Below are positions 1 through 12,690 of a stretch of 64,000 nucleotides of DNA, piece after piece. Source of the stretch: Progne subis subis (taxonomy: Eukaryota > Chordata > Aves > Passeriformes > Hirundinidae); NCBI GenBank assembly GCA_022316685.1, contig JAKJHU010000037.1, positions 1,289,792-1,353,791 of the forward strand. The letters run 5' to 3'. The position numbers were made by a program, and so were the translations under genes. Each line of letters starts with the position of its first letter. Position 1 is the stretch's first letter. The notes beneath the pieces were generated by a model that was given only the letters and a program-made list of their open reading frames with translations, ran no database searches and was not told where the DNA came from.

Positions 1-1584
1 ACACATGATAGGTTTCCATTCCTATACAGCAATTTAGCTGCCATTCTCAATGATGGGATTTTTTGCCTGTGGTCCATAATTATGAGGGTAGAGAAGGACT
101 TAGGGGACTATTTAGATTACATGTTAGCCAAATCATCAGGTAACTCCATGTAATAGTCAAGTAGTAGAAGAAGCTGCCAGGACAGTTATGCCATACACAT
201 TTCATTTTTCAAAACAAGATGGCTGATGATGGTGGATAATTAATCCCGATGCAATAACCAAGGACAAACAAAATTGAACAATAGCTGTTTATCTTTTTCA
301 TTTGGAATGGTTCTATACATAGTGCTGTTACCTAGAAATCAATAGCTGATCTGTTAGATGGATAAAACCCAATCAACAGATAAAATATAAATGAAACTGC
401 ATCACAAAGAATTGGGTCAAATCCTATTGGAAATGGGTCAAACCCTTAGGAATCCTTCTCTACGGTTGATTATAATGAGTGCGCAAGGTTTTAAAACCAG
501 CTTACAGCTTTTAATCAGCAGTAGCTTATGGTATGATGAATTACTGCTGTGTATGTGTTGTAATTAAGCAGTGCTTTATGAAGACAGTGTAGCTGTAACA
601 TTGTAAACTCTGAGACTGATACAGCAAAGTTCTGAGTCCATCCTGAAATGTTAAATTCATTGGGCATTCAGGGCTTTCAGCATCTCACACAGTCAAACCT
701 GTAATGCGACAAACAATGCAAAAGACCTCATTTTGCACATGGATTAAATACTCATCTGTGACTGTAGCAGCTTTTAAATTTTTAAGATATTGATCCACAG
801 CCTACTTTGATCTTATAGTATATAATCTGAACCAATGTTAATATTAAATACCAAATTACAGAAATTATCATCTTGAGTCTTATGAAATACCAGACTTTAT
901 TTCCTTCAAGAAACGAAGTTATACCAGGCAAGTGACAGCTTGCTGCAATGTCTTCTTCTAGGACTACAAATGAAAAAGGCTTACATAGAATTTAGTTCTT
1001 GCTAAAGTCTCTGTACAGTCAATCATGTGTAATTTTTAATGGGGTTTTTTGTGGGTTAGTTTTTTTGTTTGTTTGTTTGCTTTTGTTTTTTGTTTTTGAC
1101 ACATACAAATTGACTGTGCTTGCCAGGTGAAAATGAACTTCCAAATTTCATTAATATATTTGTTTTATTTGATAACTGAATATTATGGATTTAATTGAAA
1201 GCAATTTTATGTTAGTTAACTAATTAAATGGTAAGAATGTAGATCCTCAAGCTGTTCCTCAGGTGTTTGCTTGATCTTTATTTCCCTGCATGCCCATATT
1301 TACAACAGCATTTATCTGCTCTGGACTTACACTAAAATGTCGCACATCTAAGCCACATCTAAGCCCTAGTACCTCAGGACAAATTGTATTCTGACAAGAC
1401 ATTGCTCAGGATGTCCCCATGCGCAGCAGACAGACCACCCACATAAAAAGTGCATTATTCAGATGCAGTTCCATCCTCTGCTCACTGTAGAAAAGGAATT
1501 TTCATCAAAACTTCCTGTATTCTGAATTTACTGATCTGCTCCTGAGATATATCTGAGGTAAATTTCTACGTCTTTCATGCTTAT

Positions 1585-1586
<2 letters not shown>

Positions 1587-1639
<53 letters not shown>
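1587..1639. repeat. 53-bp poly-T run
   Basis: An uninterrupted run of T, preceded by TTATTC and followed by GCTATG. It is a mononucleotide repeat. No retroposed gene body is recognisable on the side where an insert would lie if this were a poly-A tail on the minus strand. Confidence 0.97.
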
Positions 1640-1642
<3 letters not shown>

Positions 1643-4600
1643 ATGTATAAATAACTAAATATTAATTTACCACAAAGAAAGAGCAAAATGACAGTCCAGA
1701 AGCTGGGACATTCATCTAAACTGCATTTGGATCCCTCATCTCAGATTTTTCTGAGCGGGAACTTAAGCCATTATTTGATATATCTCAGAGGAATGTTCTT
1801 GTTACTGATCTAGGTCGGTGACTGGGGTTAGGGGACATTCCTCTTTCTTGTCACAAAAAAGTATTGGGTCAGATCTAGAATATATCTGCACTGTTAGTTA
1901 TGCCCATATTTGTTTTTGATCGTGGTGTCTAGGTCATTGAATCTCCTGGCTAACACAAGTGGAAATAGAAATGGAAATTCCTGAACTTATATTTGAACAG
2001 TCATAGACCTTTGAGTTACTTTATTAACAGGAAAAGGTAAACAATTAGCTTAGACTAGTTAAATGGTAGAAAATTTCAAGAAAAATCTTAAGCCCAAAAA
2101 TATCAGTGCAACAGGAGTCATGTCTGGCTGAGCTCAGTTTTTGTTGTCTGTGTGCTGCACTCTATTTGTACAGGTGTAAGTGACAGCAGGATTTTTTTCC
2201 GTGTTTGTTTTCCTTCACATTTTATTTGTAAGGAGGTAATTTCAGGAGATGAAACCTTTGTCATGTGTGATATCCATGAAAATTCAAACAACTTACCCAG
2301 ATATTTGCATCTGGGAAAGTTGTCTTGAACCACCTTAAAGAAAGATGCAGGTAGTTCCAGAGTAAAACTAAATCTTATCCTTTGGTATGTGCCTGTAGGA
2401 AATCAAGCAACTCATCCTCTATAAGAAGTGCCTGTCTTCCTCAGCTTCTTGACAGAGAGCCTGGATAAAGTAGCTATGATATACACTGTAACCATTGAAG
2501 TTTGGACAGAGGAATCCCACCAAATCATCTTCTAACCAATAAATAGTGTAGTTGCTGTAAAAAGGAGGAATCAACTGTGGTAATAATAAAAAGTGAAATG
2601 TATCCAGTTGCTTCTTCTGTATGTTTAAAATCATCAGTCAGTTCCCATGTAATAACATTTAAATAACCATGTTCAGGCACTTATTCTTTATGGCCTTTAG
2701 ATCTCACAAAAATAATTTGGTGCTGCTGAAGAATAAATCAAACAAAATTAAATCTGAGAATCTTTGCTGACAAAGCTGAAAAAGCCCAAACTGTATTTTT
2801 TAGTAATGCAAATTGAGATTAAACTTATTTTAGATTCCTCCCAGCACAATAATTTGGACAGCACAGCAAATCTGAAGACTAGTTCCTCAGTTCCTAAAAT
2901 TGGTAAGAATATGACCATGAATGACTTATTGTAGTAGGATAAGGGATAAAAGGAGACTTTACCATCTTAACTTTGACTACCCTGGTGCATAAAGTTTTCT
3001 TGTACATGCAAATCATGGTGAATGCCCAACAGTACACCATCCAGAAACCAGGAAGCTCTCAGTGAGGGCATCAGCGCCAGGCTCTGCTGCACTTCTTACC
3101 CTCTGTGTGGTGAACTGTGAATGTAAATATTCCTCCAAAATTTTCACCTGTTAGGCTGACTTTAAGCCAGTAGGGAATAACAATTTGCTTCAAAAAATTG
3201 CGCAGATTAGTTTTTTTAATAGATAATGGTCTGATAATTTGTGTATTTATGATGGTTGAGCCAAGATAGCTGAGTTGGTGACCCAGCCTGTGAAAAGGTA
3301 AGACTTTCTTGTGCGTGCTGCCTTACGTCTTCAGCAGTCTTGGATGTGTCACCTCAGGATGATGGGTTCAGTTTTGGAGTGAATTTTAGAAGCACAGAAA
3401 CTGTTCGTGCCATACCTGGGTTTTGGACACTTTGTGGGCTCCCTGAGGCACCTCGCTAATTTCTTGTTGTCTTAGACTTGGAGAGCTCTGGCTGTGTCCC
3501 CTCGTGCCTGTTCCATGCACAAAGCCAGTTTGGTGTCTAGTCACCTCAACAGAGATTCCAATGTCTCTCCCTCTTAACACATTTGTTACCAACACAAAAT
3601 ATTATAACAACATCTGTAGAAAATCAAATCAACCAATCACACACACACACAAAAAAAAAAACAAAACAAAAAAAAAAACCACATTAACATTTACTGAATT
3701 TTTTCTATATGTAGTAATCCTGTTTAACATCTTGGAAAGTTAATCTCTTTTCAAATATTTCAGAAATTATATTTTGCATTTGTTGGTTTTGCTTGACAAT
3801 CAAATGAAGTTGCAAGATAAATTTATTTGTAGTAAGACAAAATAATTTATGCAGTATTTAAACCTATAACTTGATTTCATTAATTCATTACTTGTTTCCA
3901 CCAAAAACTAAATACTGACAAAAATTGTAATTTAATTTGGAGACAGTTCTTTTAAAACTGGTTTTAAAACTTTCTTTTATTTATGATTGCTATAAAAGCT
4001 ATAGTAATATAATTTTAGAAAAATATCATCTTATTTGGCATGCTCTTACACAAATTTATTGTGATAATTCTGTTCAACTTTATTTTCAAGAGGACTGTTT
4101 TCTTTCTGGTATAGAAATAAATTAGTCATACACAGTTCCTCTAAGAAAATGTCTCGTGGAAGAAGCAGAGAAATTCAGATGATTTTTCACCACTTCAAAT
4201 TATGTGTATAGTGCTTTCTTGAGTGTTAAATAACACTCTAGGCTAGGTCAAGGTATAGAATAATTTTTATTTTCAAGTGGACAGGAATTACATGATTTAG
4301 AAGCATATTTCTGGGTATCAGAGAGCAGGTAATTTTATGTTTAAGCTCAATGAAACATTTGTGTGGGGTGTAAAGGAGGCTTTTATTAAGAAAAGAGGAG
4401 CAGTAAATTGGGCCTCTTCAAAACAGATTTACCCGATTTCTCTTACTAAAGTCAGTGAGTGGGTTTTCACAAAACCAGTATCAGCTATTGAAGAAAACAG
4501 ACAATGCACAAACTAGATCATGATAGATCTGGCTTTTGTTTTGATTTGAATGCAATTTTCTTTCATCCACAGAGTTTTTACCTGTAAAAATCTCCTAAGA

Positions 4601-6751
4601 TGTGAAAAGCCCCACTGAAGGAAATAAAAACAGTACATCTGAGAACATCATGTCCCAAGTTTAAAAAAAAAAAAAAAAAAAAAAAATTATCCCTTATCAA
4701 AAATGCAGTTCCAGAGTATATTTTCTGTTTGTTCATTACTTAATTTTCATAAGCAAAATCAGGAAGCTCAGAAGGAGAGTTTTATAAACAAAAGTCTCAA
4801 TCTGAGTAGTTATTGCTGTTGACAGATCTCTACTTTTGAATTGGACCTAGCTGAATGATACCTGTAGCTCTCTCTTTGGACCTCTTCTGAAAAACTTCAG
4901 AATGGTAGAGAAATGCCCAAATAGTTTTTTTGTTTTAAGAAACTTAGATGTGAGATTAGGGACTTAACAGTAGGTAAAAATATTTGTACATAATATTTCT
5001 TTTGGGGGTATGCAAGCATTAAGGATGAACAAAGCTGTCTCTCAGGGCTCTCGTCTCTCCAGCAATATGTGCTATAATTTTTGGCAGTGCAGCATGATGA
5101 GGCTGTGTCTGTGTCCTCCCATCATTTCTCTGTGCCTACCACCACAGTTTGCTGCAGTTCACCAGGCTCAGCATGGTTGCCTGACCCGGCCACTGAGCTG
5201 TGTATGTCCTACAGCTGTACCCGTGTCAGCCTGATCTCTGGTCTCTCTCTCATCTCCCTTGTCAGTTCTGGTCCTGCAAAGCATTTTTAGTACATTGAAG
5301 ACCTGGGGTGGGGCATGTGTCAAAGTTGTGAAAGGATTCAGTATTTTCAGGGTAGGAACACGAGCACGAAAGGAATGTCATTAGTGGTTAGTCCAGAAGA
5401 GCCCATGAAGTTTTCATGGTAGCTCCACTGCCCCTCTCCCTGCCACATACATATGTAAGAAATACCAGAAAACCCATGACAAGCTACCCTTGAATAAAAC
5501 AGCAGTTTCAAAGTCTGCAAGAATGGGGTCATTCTGCACAGGGATGAAACAACAGAAGTGATGCAGCAGGTTGACGTGATCTCAATACCAGTTGCAGAAG
5601 TGAGAACTGCTTTCCCTATGAATTGTAATAATCCTATCCTTTACAGCTCAAGGTTGAAAAGCACCTGCAGAAACAGTCTACAAATAGGATACATGAGTTA
5701 TAGAATATTTTCCATTTAACTAAGAAAGTTCCATTTCTAGGAGTATATCCATTGGTGTGTGCCAGAAATAATTCAGCAGAGCAAAGGCAAAGCAAGTTGA
5801 TACTGCACATGGAAAACAGAGGTGCTGCCAAACAGCAGCCCTCTCCCCATCAATGGCGTGATTGAAAAGGAGCCAGTGACACCTCTTGCAGCTAGGCCAG
5901 CACAGAGGATGATGCAACACAAGGGCTGTTCTCTTCAGCAGCTGTGTTTTCCCCCATGTTCACTCTTGGTACTGCTGCAGTGAGGAGTAACATGATGTAG
6001 TTAAGTGAAAAAGTGATTTAAGCAGGGCAGGCTTAAACCCAAGGCAAACCTTAGCTAGAGCTCTGCAATATGTACTGTAAATCCTGGCCCCTCTCGTGTC
6101 TCTTCTTTTTCCTGGTACTCGTTCTACAAGGACTGTGGCCAGGACATCTCTGTTCCTCCTAGAAGGTCAGATGGTAAGACCATTGAGATGAGGAGGAATA
6201 AGGAAAAGTTCTTAGCTGGTATTTGAGGGTCCCAGATTTCCAAATACGCAAGTGAAGATCCAGGGACTGCTCTCATACATGTGTCATTTCTTCTCTAGGA
6301 GAAGAAACCTTCACAGGTCTGTGGCTGCTGCTTGCTCATGAGTTTTGACATTTACTGTCTTACATTCCATTTTTCTTGTTTAAATCAAAGTTACTTAAAT
6401 CTAGAAACAAGAGATTTGTGCTAGATTTTTCTGTACCTACCCAAAACAGAGGGAAGCAAGAGAACATGTTTACATCTTTTAGTGAAAAACAGTAAGAGCA
6501 CTTGACTCGCATTGATAGCTCCCACGAATCTATACATGCTATTGTAGAAGAAGAAATTGTTTATAAGACAGTGAAGAGACGAAACTTGTACCTAAGTACT
6601 TTTTTTAATACAGTTTTGTACTGAGACTCTTAAAATTTGGGTAGTTAAAGATTTTTGGTCAAGAATATAACTATATAAAACTCATGGTAACTCATGGTAA
6701 ATTATCATGATAGATAATCAAGAGATTTTCATTCTGTTCCAGTCTCTTCCT

Positions 6752-6793
6752 CCCCCCCCACCCCCCCCCCGCCCCCCCCCCCCCCCCCCCCCC
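6752..6793. repeat. C-rich homopolymer tract, potential G-quadruplex on the minus strand
   Basis: The tract is 8 C, A, 10 C, G, then 22 C. On the minus strand this gives three long G runs, which meets the simple requirement for a G-quadruplex. Apart from this, the surroundings are ordinary AT-rich intron. Confidence 0.95.
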
Positions 6794-8562
6794 TTCTGGA
6801 CACATTCTATGATTTAAATTTCCATCAAATGCTGTAAATATCAAGGGATTGGTAGCAGTTACTCAGATGCAAATGCACTGAAATGTGTACTCACTCCAGG
6901 TAAGATTTAAAATCCCTTCTCACACTTTAATCACTGTGGTTTTGACTTTCAGACTTGTCAGAAATAAAGTTAATGGTTCAACTGAGTTTTTTAGTAGCTT
7001 ATGCTAAGACTTTGCTATCAGTTTCAGGGAAAACTTTTTAAAATATTTTTAAACTGGTTTTAGCCTTACCTGCTTCCAAAATTCTACATACTCTCATACT
7101 CCAAACAAGCTTCATCTTTCTTCACCTACAATTTTAACTGTCTTAGGCAAAAGGCAAAAATTATCTTACAACAGTTAGCCCATAATCTCTCTCATTTAAA
7201 GCACTACAATTTTTTTACTTTTGATCTCACTTGTAATGAGAAACCATTACATCGGTTTTATACAGCAGTTTTCCAAAGTTTTGTTCATCTTATGAAGGTT
7301 ATTTAATCTGGTATTTTATACACAAACCATTTAAAAAAATTCTACCATTTTTCAGTCTCCTACTGCAATATTCATACATGAGGAAAAAATGCATACTTCA
7401 GCTTTTCTTGTTTTAATCAGCTTTTTAAGGATTTTTGCCTTATATTGTGTTTCACTCCTACAGGCATTAATTCTATCCTAACAAGACAATGTCACTCTCA
7501 CTGTATACTATCAATTTTCTGAGCAGTATAGAGTCTCTCAAACTCAGAGTGCCTTGTCAAATTATTTTCTCTTACCACCTGAAGTATCAGTTTTAATTCT
7601 GGAAAGTCTTAGAGAATTGTGTTTAATGTCATGCACAAATACAATGCTGCGCTTATGCATAAACGCTTTTGTGCTCTGGTTGTGCTTTGCAACTTTATTC
7701 TAGAGTAGTCTGTCAGGTGTATTATATAACTGCTCTATATTAATTATTAAATCCTTTATTATTTAGAGTAATTATAATTTAATGGCTGTAGCTTTCCATG
7801 GGAGGCTTTTTCTCCTAATGCTAGTCTGCTTCCTGTAGCTACTCAAACTCCAGATGAAGAAATAAAAGGAAGAATAAATCAAAATTTAAAATTAAACAGC
7901 ACAACAAGGATGTATACCATATTTTAGTATTTTTTAATAAAGAAAAAACCAATGAGTTTCACTTTAAAACTGGTTTTTGTGTCTTAGTCTTCCACACCTA
8001 TTTTTTTTGCTCTTAGTAAAACACATTGTTCCTAATTAGTGCTAAAAGGAAATCACTGTTGGACCATTTTCCTCCTTTTTTTTTTTTCCCCAGTGGATTA
8101 GTACAAAGAGATTACTCAAAACAGGTTAAAGCAAGTGCAGGTTTACTGAAGCAGCAGGAAAAATGAGTTATTTAGACTTTTAACCAGTTCCAGTTGGAGT
8201 GATTTTTTTTCTCTTGAACATAGGATCAGCTTACAGGTGAAAAAACCCCAAATCTGACTAAACCAAAATAGTTTTCTTAATGAGTTTTCTTTTGCAAAGA
8301 TTATTATTTTTGAAGGTTTTTTTCACCCTCTAAGTTTTAACATCTTTAGATTTTAAAATGAAAAATAACGAAATAGTAGTGATGATAAATTTTGTAATTC
8401 AAGACTAGATTCATCCTACTAAAATGTACTGGTAGAATCTGGAGGAGGTCAAACAACTCTATCAACATGAAAGGCATGGATCACGGTAGGCTAAATTCTG
8501 AATTGGCCATTATCTTGTTTCATAACTGCTTAGGTCTCATGCTGATGTACAATTCACATGTA

Positions 8563-8856
8563 ACACAGAATCACAGAATCACAGAATCACAGAATGCACA
8601 CAGGTTGGAAGAGACCTTCAAGAGCATCGAGTCCAACCCATGCTCTAACACCTCAACTGGATCATGGCATTGAGCGCCACATCCAGTCTTTTTTTAAACA
8701 CGTCCAGGGATGGTGACTCCACCACCTCCCCAGGCAGACTCTTCCACTACCTTATCACTCTTTCAGTGAAAAACTTTTTCCCAATGTCCAACCTATATTT
8801 CCCTTGATGCAGCCTGAGACTGTGTCCTCTCATTCTGTCAGTTGCTGCCTGGACCA
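8563..8856 (-). mobile_element. CR1 LINE, 3' end fragment
   Basis: Read on the minus strand this is the 3' end of a chicken-repeat-1 type non-LTR retrotransposon, with the terminal ATTCTGTG octamer repeats. On the + strand these appear as about four CACAGAAT units at the left edge, followed by the characteristic 'GGTTGGAAGAGACCTTCAAG' block and the complement of the CR1 3' region as far as about 8856. It is 5'-truncated, as almost all CR1 copies are, and has no coding capacity. Orientation is antisense to GABBR2. Confidence 0.92.
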
Positions 8857-9319
8857 CCTTTTATATAAAAAATAAAAAAGCATAAAATGGAAATTCATAA
8901 AGTAAGAAATATCCTTGGAGGGGTCTGTTGGGCTACACAAAATATTTCAAATGCTGTTTTTTGAAACCCCACCACTTTTTTTGTAGACTGCAGCATTTCG
9001 TGAGTGGGCTGCATCTCCTGGATCTGTCTCTTAAAGCCTGTGAGAGCTGAGTGAGGCACGGTCCTTTTTTTTATCCTGTTCCAGTGCTTGAGGTCATGGG
9101 GTTTCACAGCCTCACCACCTTCACCCCTCAGCCAGTGGCCCCAGCTCTGGGGGTCTCTTACACACATGTTTACAGTCTCACAGCATCCCTTCTCCTGGTG
9201 GGTAACCCAGACTTTCCAAACTTCTCAGGTGGCCTCATGGGGATCAAAAAGACAGACAAGAAACATAAATTTAGAAGAGGAATTTCCCAGCAGCCACTAC
9301 TACTTGTAAAATGCCTGTC

Positions 9320-9382
9320 TGCCCATGGCAGTCGGGTTGGAACTAGATGATCTTTAAGGACCCTTCCTATGATTCTAAAACA
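9320..9382 (+). mobile_element. CR1 LINE tail, short fragment
   Basis: The segment has the CR1 3' signature 'GGTTGGAACTAGATGATCTT' followed by AAGGACCCTTCC and a single TATGATTCTA tail unit. The left limit is uncertain; sequence back to about 8925 could belong to the same element, but I cannot recognise it as CR1. Confidence 0.75.
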
Positions 9383-11721
9383 CTGAAATTTGCAGGCAGG
9401 CACACACTTTTTTCACTCAAAGAATCCTGCAGTTCTTGGGTTAGACAGGCATCCTGGCATTGTATAACACTTCTTGGTCTCTCACTCCCTAGAGTGCAGT
9501 CCCTAATTGTAGCAGTGACAAGCTCGTCCCTTATGGGAGCAGAGCGAACCTCCCTGAGGACAGGGAAATCCAATCTGTGATCCCGTGAGACTTTTGCATG
9601 GGGAGCTGATTGTCAGGGGAAGGCTAGAGCTGTCTTCTAAAGTCTCAAAGTCTCTGGCTATTTGAGTGATTGTCTTGTTCATCTCAGCAGCAGAAATTGA
9701 AACAGTGATCTAGGGGGGGTATTGCTACTTGGAGGCCTTTGTAGTTTTCCCTGTAGCTCAGTAAGGGTTCGCTTGTAGTTGCAGGTTACAGCCCAAGTGG
9801 GCTTTTTGTTCCTCTAAAGCTTTTCCTGAATTATTCCCCTACAAGTCCTGAATAAAGTATTAGGAATAAACCAGCCTGGATGACTCAAAACTGCATTTCT
9901 TGTACAGGAGAAAACTTTGTCAGCTGCTGTACAAATCATAAGACAGGAAAGAGCACAGAATTTGTGGCTTTGTCTGAATGTAGTCAGCACTGCCTCAGCT
10001 CCCTTATATTGTAGCTTAGGATGAGGACAGGGGGAATTCTGCCTTTGGGTTTGACCCTGAATAATGAAGAATGCTCTTCATGAGCTACAGTGTTTTCACA
10101 GGCCACCTGGTGTAATGGCAAGGACATAATGAGTAGTTGAGATCTAACGCACATAATATGCACAGCTGCTGCTGCTCTCCTCCATTTTCAGGCTTGGTAA
10201 CTGTGAAACTACAACCTTTAAATAACATCCTCTTAACTCTGTAAAAGTTTAAGGATACAGTACATAAGGAAGAAGCCAGAGCATCTTGGTTTAGGGCCTC
10301 AGCTGGAGCAGAGCAAGGCACAGACATCTGGGAGGCTGCTCAGCATGTGCTGAGCCTTCTTGTGCCAGGGGAGGGGGAACACAGCCTTGACAGAAGGTGA
10401 GGGAAGGCCCTAATTATATAATCACAGGTATGCATCCAAATATGCCAAAATGGAGTTTATGTTTCTTCCCTGCCTGGCGTGAGATCACCAGAAAGCAGGC
10501 ATGCCTTGCTAAGTGAAGGGAAAACAACCTTGCTGGGAGGTGTGACTGCTGGCATGATCCTTTGGTCAAGCACACATCTTCTGCTGTGGGAGACATTTTT
10601 ATTTCTGTCATGCTGTGCACTTAAGTTTGGTTATCATTTAAATTAACAAGGGCTAACCAGCCCTCAAAAGGAGAACTGCATCACGCAGCTCATCCTGTAC
10701 GTCTGAGCAGCCACCGAAAATTCAGTGGCAGAGACTTAGCAGCCGTGTGCAGGTCACTGAAGCTGTCTACAGAGTAGAGCTACTGTCAGATTGTTGTGCT
10801 GTGCATCACCACTCTGACAAGAAAAGCCTCTCTGGGAAAAGGTGACCACATCAGGCTTTCCAAGTAACTGACATGGGTTTTTAAATTTGTTTTGTCTACT
10901 GCAAAAAATAATTGATATTACACATTGAATTTAGAATTTCAGTTACAGGAGTAATGGGCTTAAGTAGTTCTAGCAAACCGTTTCTTTTGGGCATGCACAG
11001 AAAAATCTCAAATGAAATACTAGAATATTAAGCATACCAGAGGATGAAGAGGTCACCTTGATCTCCTTTCTCATTCAATCAGAGTGTGTAGCTGAGCTGG
11101 AGTCAGGGTCATCCAGGTCCCTGGGGACCCCGTCTTTCCTGTCAGGATATCCTCTATCACATCATCTGTCATGCTTGTATGGAAAGCTTAAATGCTGAGC
11201 TAGCAGATGGAAACTGGGATTAGGTCACTGTCTTGGGTGTCTTGCATTTTTCAGCTGTGTGTGTACTTTACCCTGGTAAATCAGAAAAGGCTGACAGCAG
11301 TGCTATTCCCAGTTTTTTCTTCCCTAAATGATACTGCTTGGTGGATTTAAGTTCATGAGTAACTTTTGTTTTAACTAAAAAAAAATAATAATCTGGTAAT
11401 TTGATAATGATTCAAATCTTTATTTTGCCAGACTAACCTGATAGTGCACACTGTGCCTATTCAGACTGAGTTTCCAGGACACCAGGGACATAATAATTGC
11501 ATTTATTCCCCTTGGATAAAAGATGTGGATACACTAATGCTCTGTCATCTTGGGTTTCTTTGAAAATACCATAGATTTTTGAAATGAGTGCACGGCAGTC
11601 CTGTGGTTCGCTGTCCCTTACCTTTGAATGAGTGCAGTATCATGATGTATCTCAAATTGTGCCTCACGGTCTCTTGACTTATTAAAGAAATATGGGTATT
11701 GATCTAGTATCGATACCCAAC

Positions 11722-12352
11722 TGTGACAGACAAAAACTCTCTAACAGTTTAAAGTTAGAAAGTGTATGTTTATTACGGCCGAGCAGCACGCGGGATATTT
11801 CCCTAATTCGCACTGCAAAATTCACAGGTAATTACAAAGCTTTTTATTTACAAAAGTGTTGAATATCCAAAATACAAATGCATATTCATACCCCTGTCAC
11901 CTCCCATTCCTCGCTTCATATGCTAATTGGCAAAAAGGCTATTGAGCATGCGTACTTTGTCTCCTAAAATGAGTCGGGGGTCTATTCTGGGGAGGGGTCA
12001 CCCAAAATGAGGAAGTAAGATGAGTCTTCCTCGTCCTGACCTTTCTACCTTTTCAATGCATTCATGACAAATGAATCCTTGGTAGAACTTACAGTTTCCT
12101 GTGTTCAATAGGTCCTTTAAGCAGGAAATCTGCAGCTGTCTTATGTCCTATTTACCACATTTTGTTTTTCATTACAAGCACAACTACATAAACATAAACC
12201 TGACAAGAAATGAGTTACAAGATCCGGGGTAGCTTATCTAAGATCCTGTTTCTAACCTAAGATTCTGTTAACTGCGAACAAAGATTACCTATCTACTTCA
12301 GCTAATTCAGCAACTTATTATCTTAACTTTCCTAAAAATCCTTAGTTCCTCA
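11722..12352 (-). mobile_element. Solo LTR of an avian endogenous retrovirus, approximate limits
   Basis: On the + strand the element opens TGTGACAGACAAAAACTC and I place its other end at a CA near 12352. Read on the minus strand it has LTR character: a long U3-like part, then AATAAA signals (at about 11846-11851 and again at about 11770-11775), then a terminal GTCTGTCACA. No internal retroviral sequence is seen on either side, so it is most likely a solo LTR. I found no convincing target-site duplication, and the distal boundary could lie further right, in the GC-rich block at 12390-12690. Family is not assigned. Confidence 0.7.
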
Positions 12353-12389
12353 AAATTATCATCTCACTCTGACATTTCAGTGCTCTGAA

Positions 12390-12690
12390 ATCAAGCTCAG
12401 GAGGCAAGAGAATGTGGCCACCGCCTCTCAGTGGCACCTCCACACCCTGCATGGTCCTGCCTTCCGCTGCCCCCCTCCCAGAGAGACTCTGACAGATGGA
12501 GCTACTGCTGGGCCCTGGGCTGCTGCCAGGGGAGCTTCTCTGCAGATCAGTGGCATCCATGTCCAGACCTGTCACTGCCTGGATGGCCTTTCCAACCTGA
12601 GAAGCTCCTGGGAGTTCTGCCGGGAAGTCAGCCCAAGCTTGCACAGGCTGATTCCCTCACACACCCCTGTAGAAAATGGACTAGCGTATG
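12390..12690. other. GC-rich block next to LTR, unrecognised
   Basis: About 300 bp of clearly higher GC than the surrounding intron. It carries overlapping open frames on both strands (about 86-102 codons), which follow from the low frequency of AT-rich stop codons. I see no domain, no splice logic and no similarity to a protein I know. It may be an outer part of the adjacent LTR or an unrelated old repeat. Confidence 0.5.

Noticed and set aside
8895..9580. Cluster of overlapping open frames on both strands as a possible gene
   Set aside because: They overlap in conflicting frames, include a CR1 tail at 9320-9382 and show no recognisable product.
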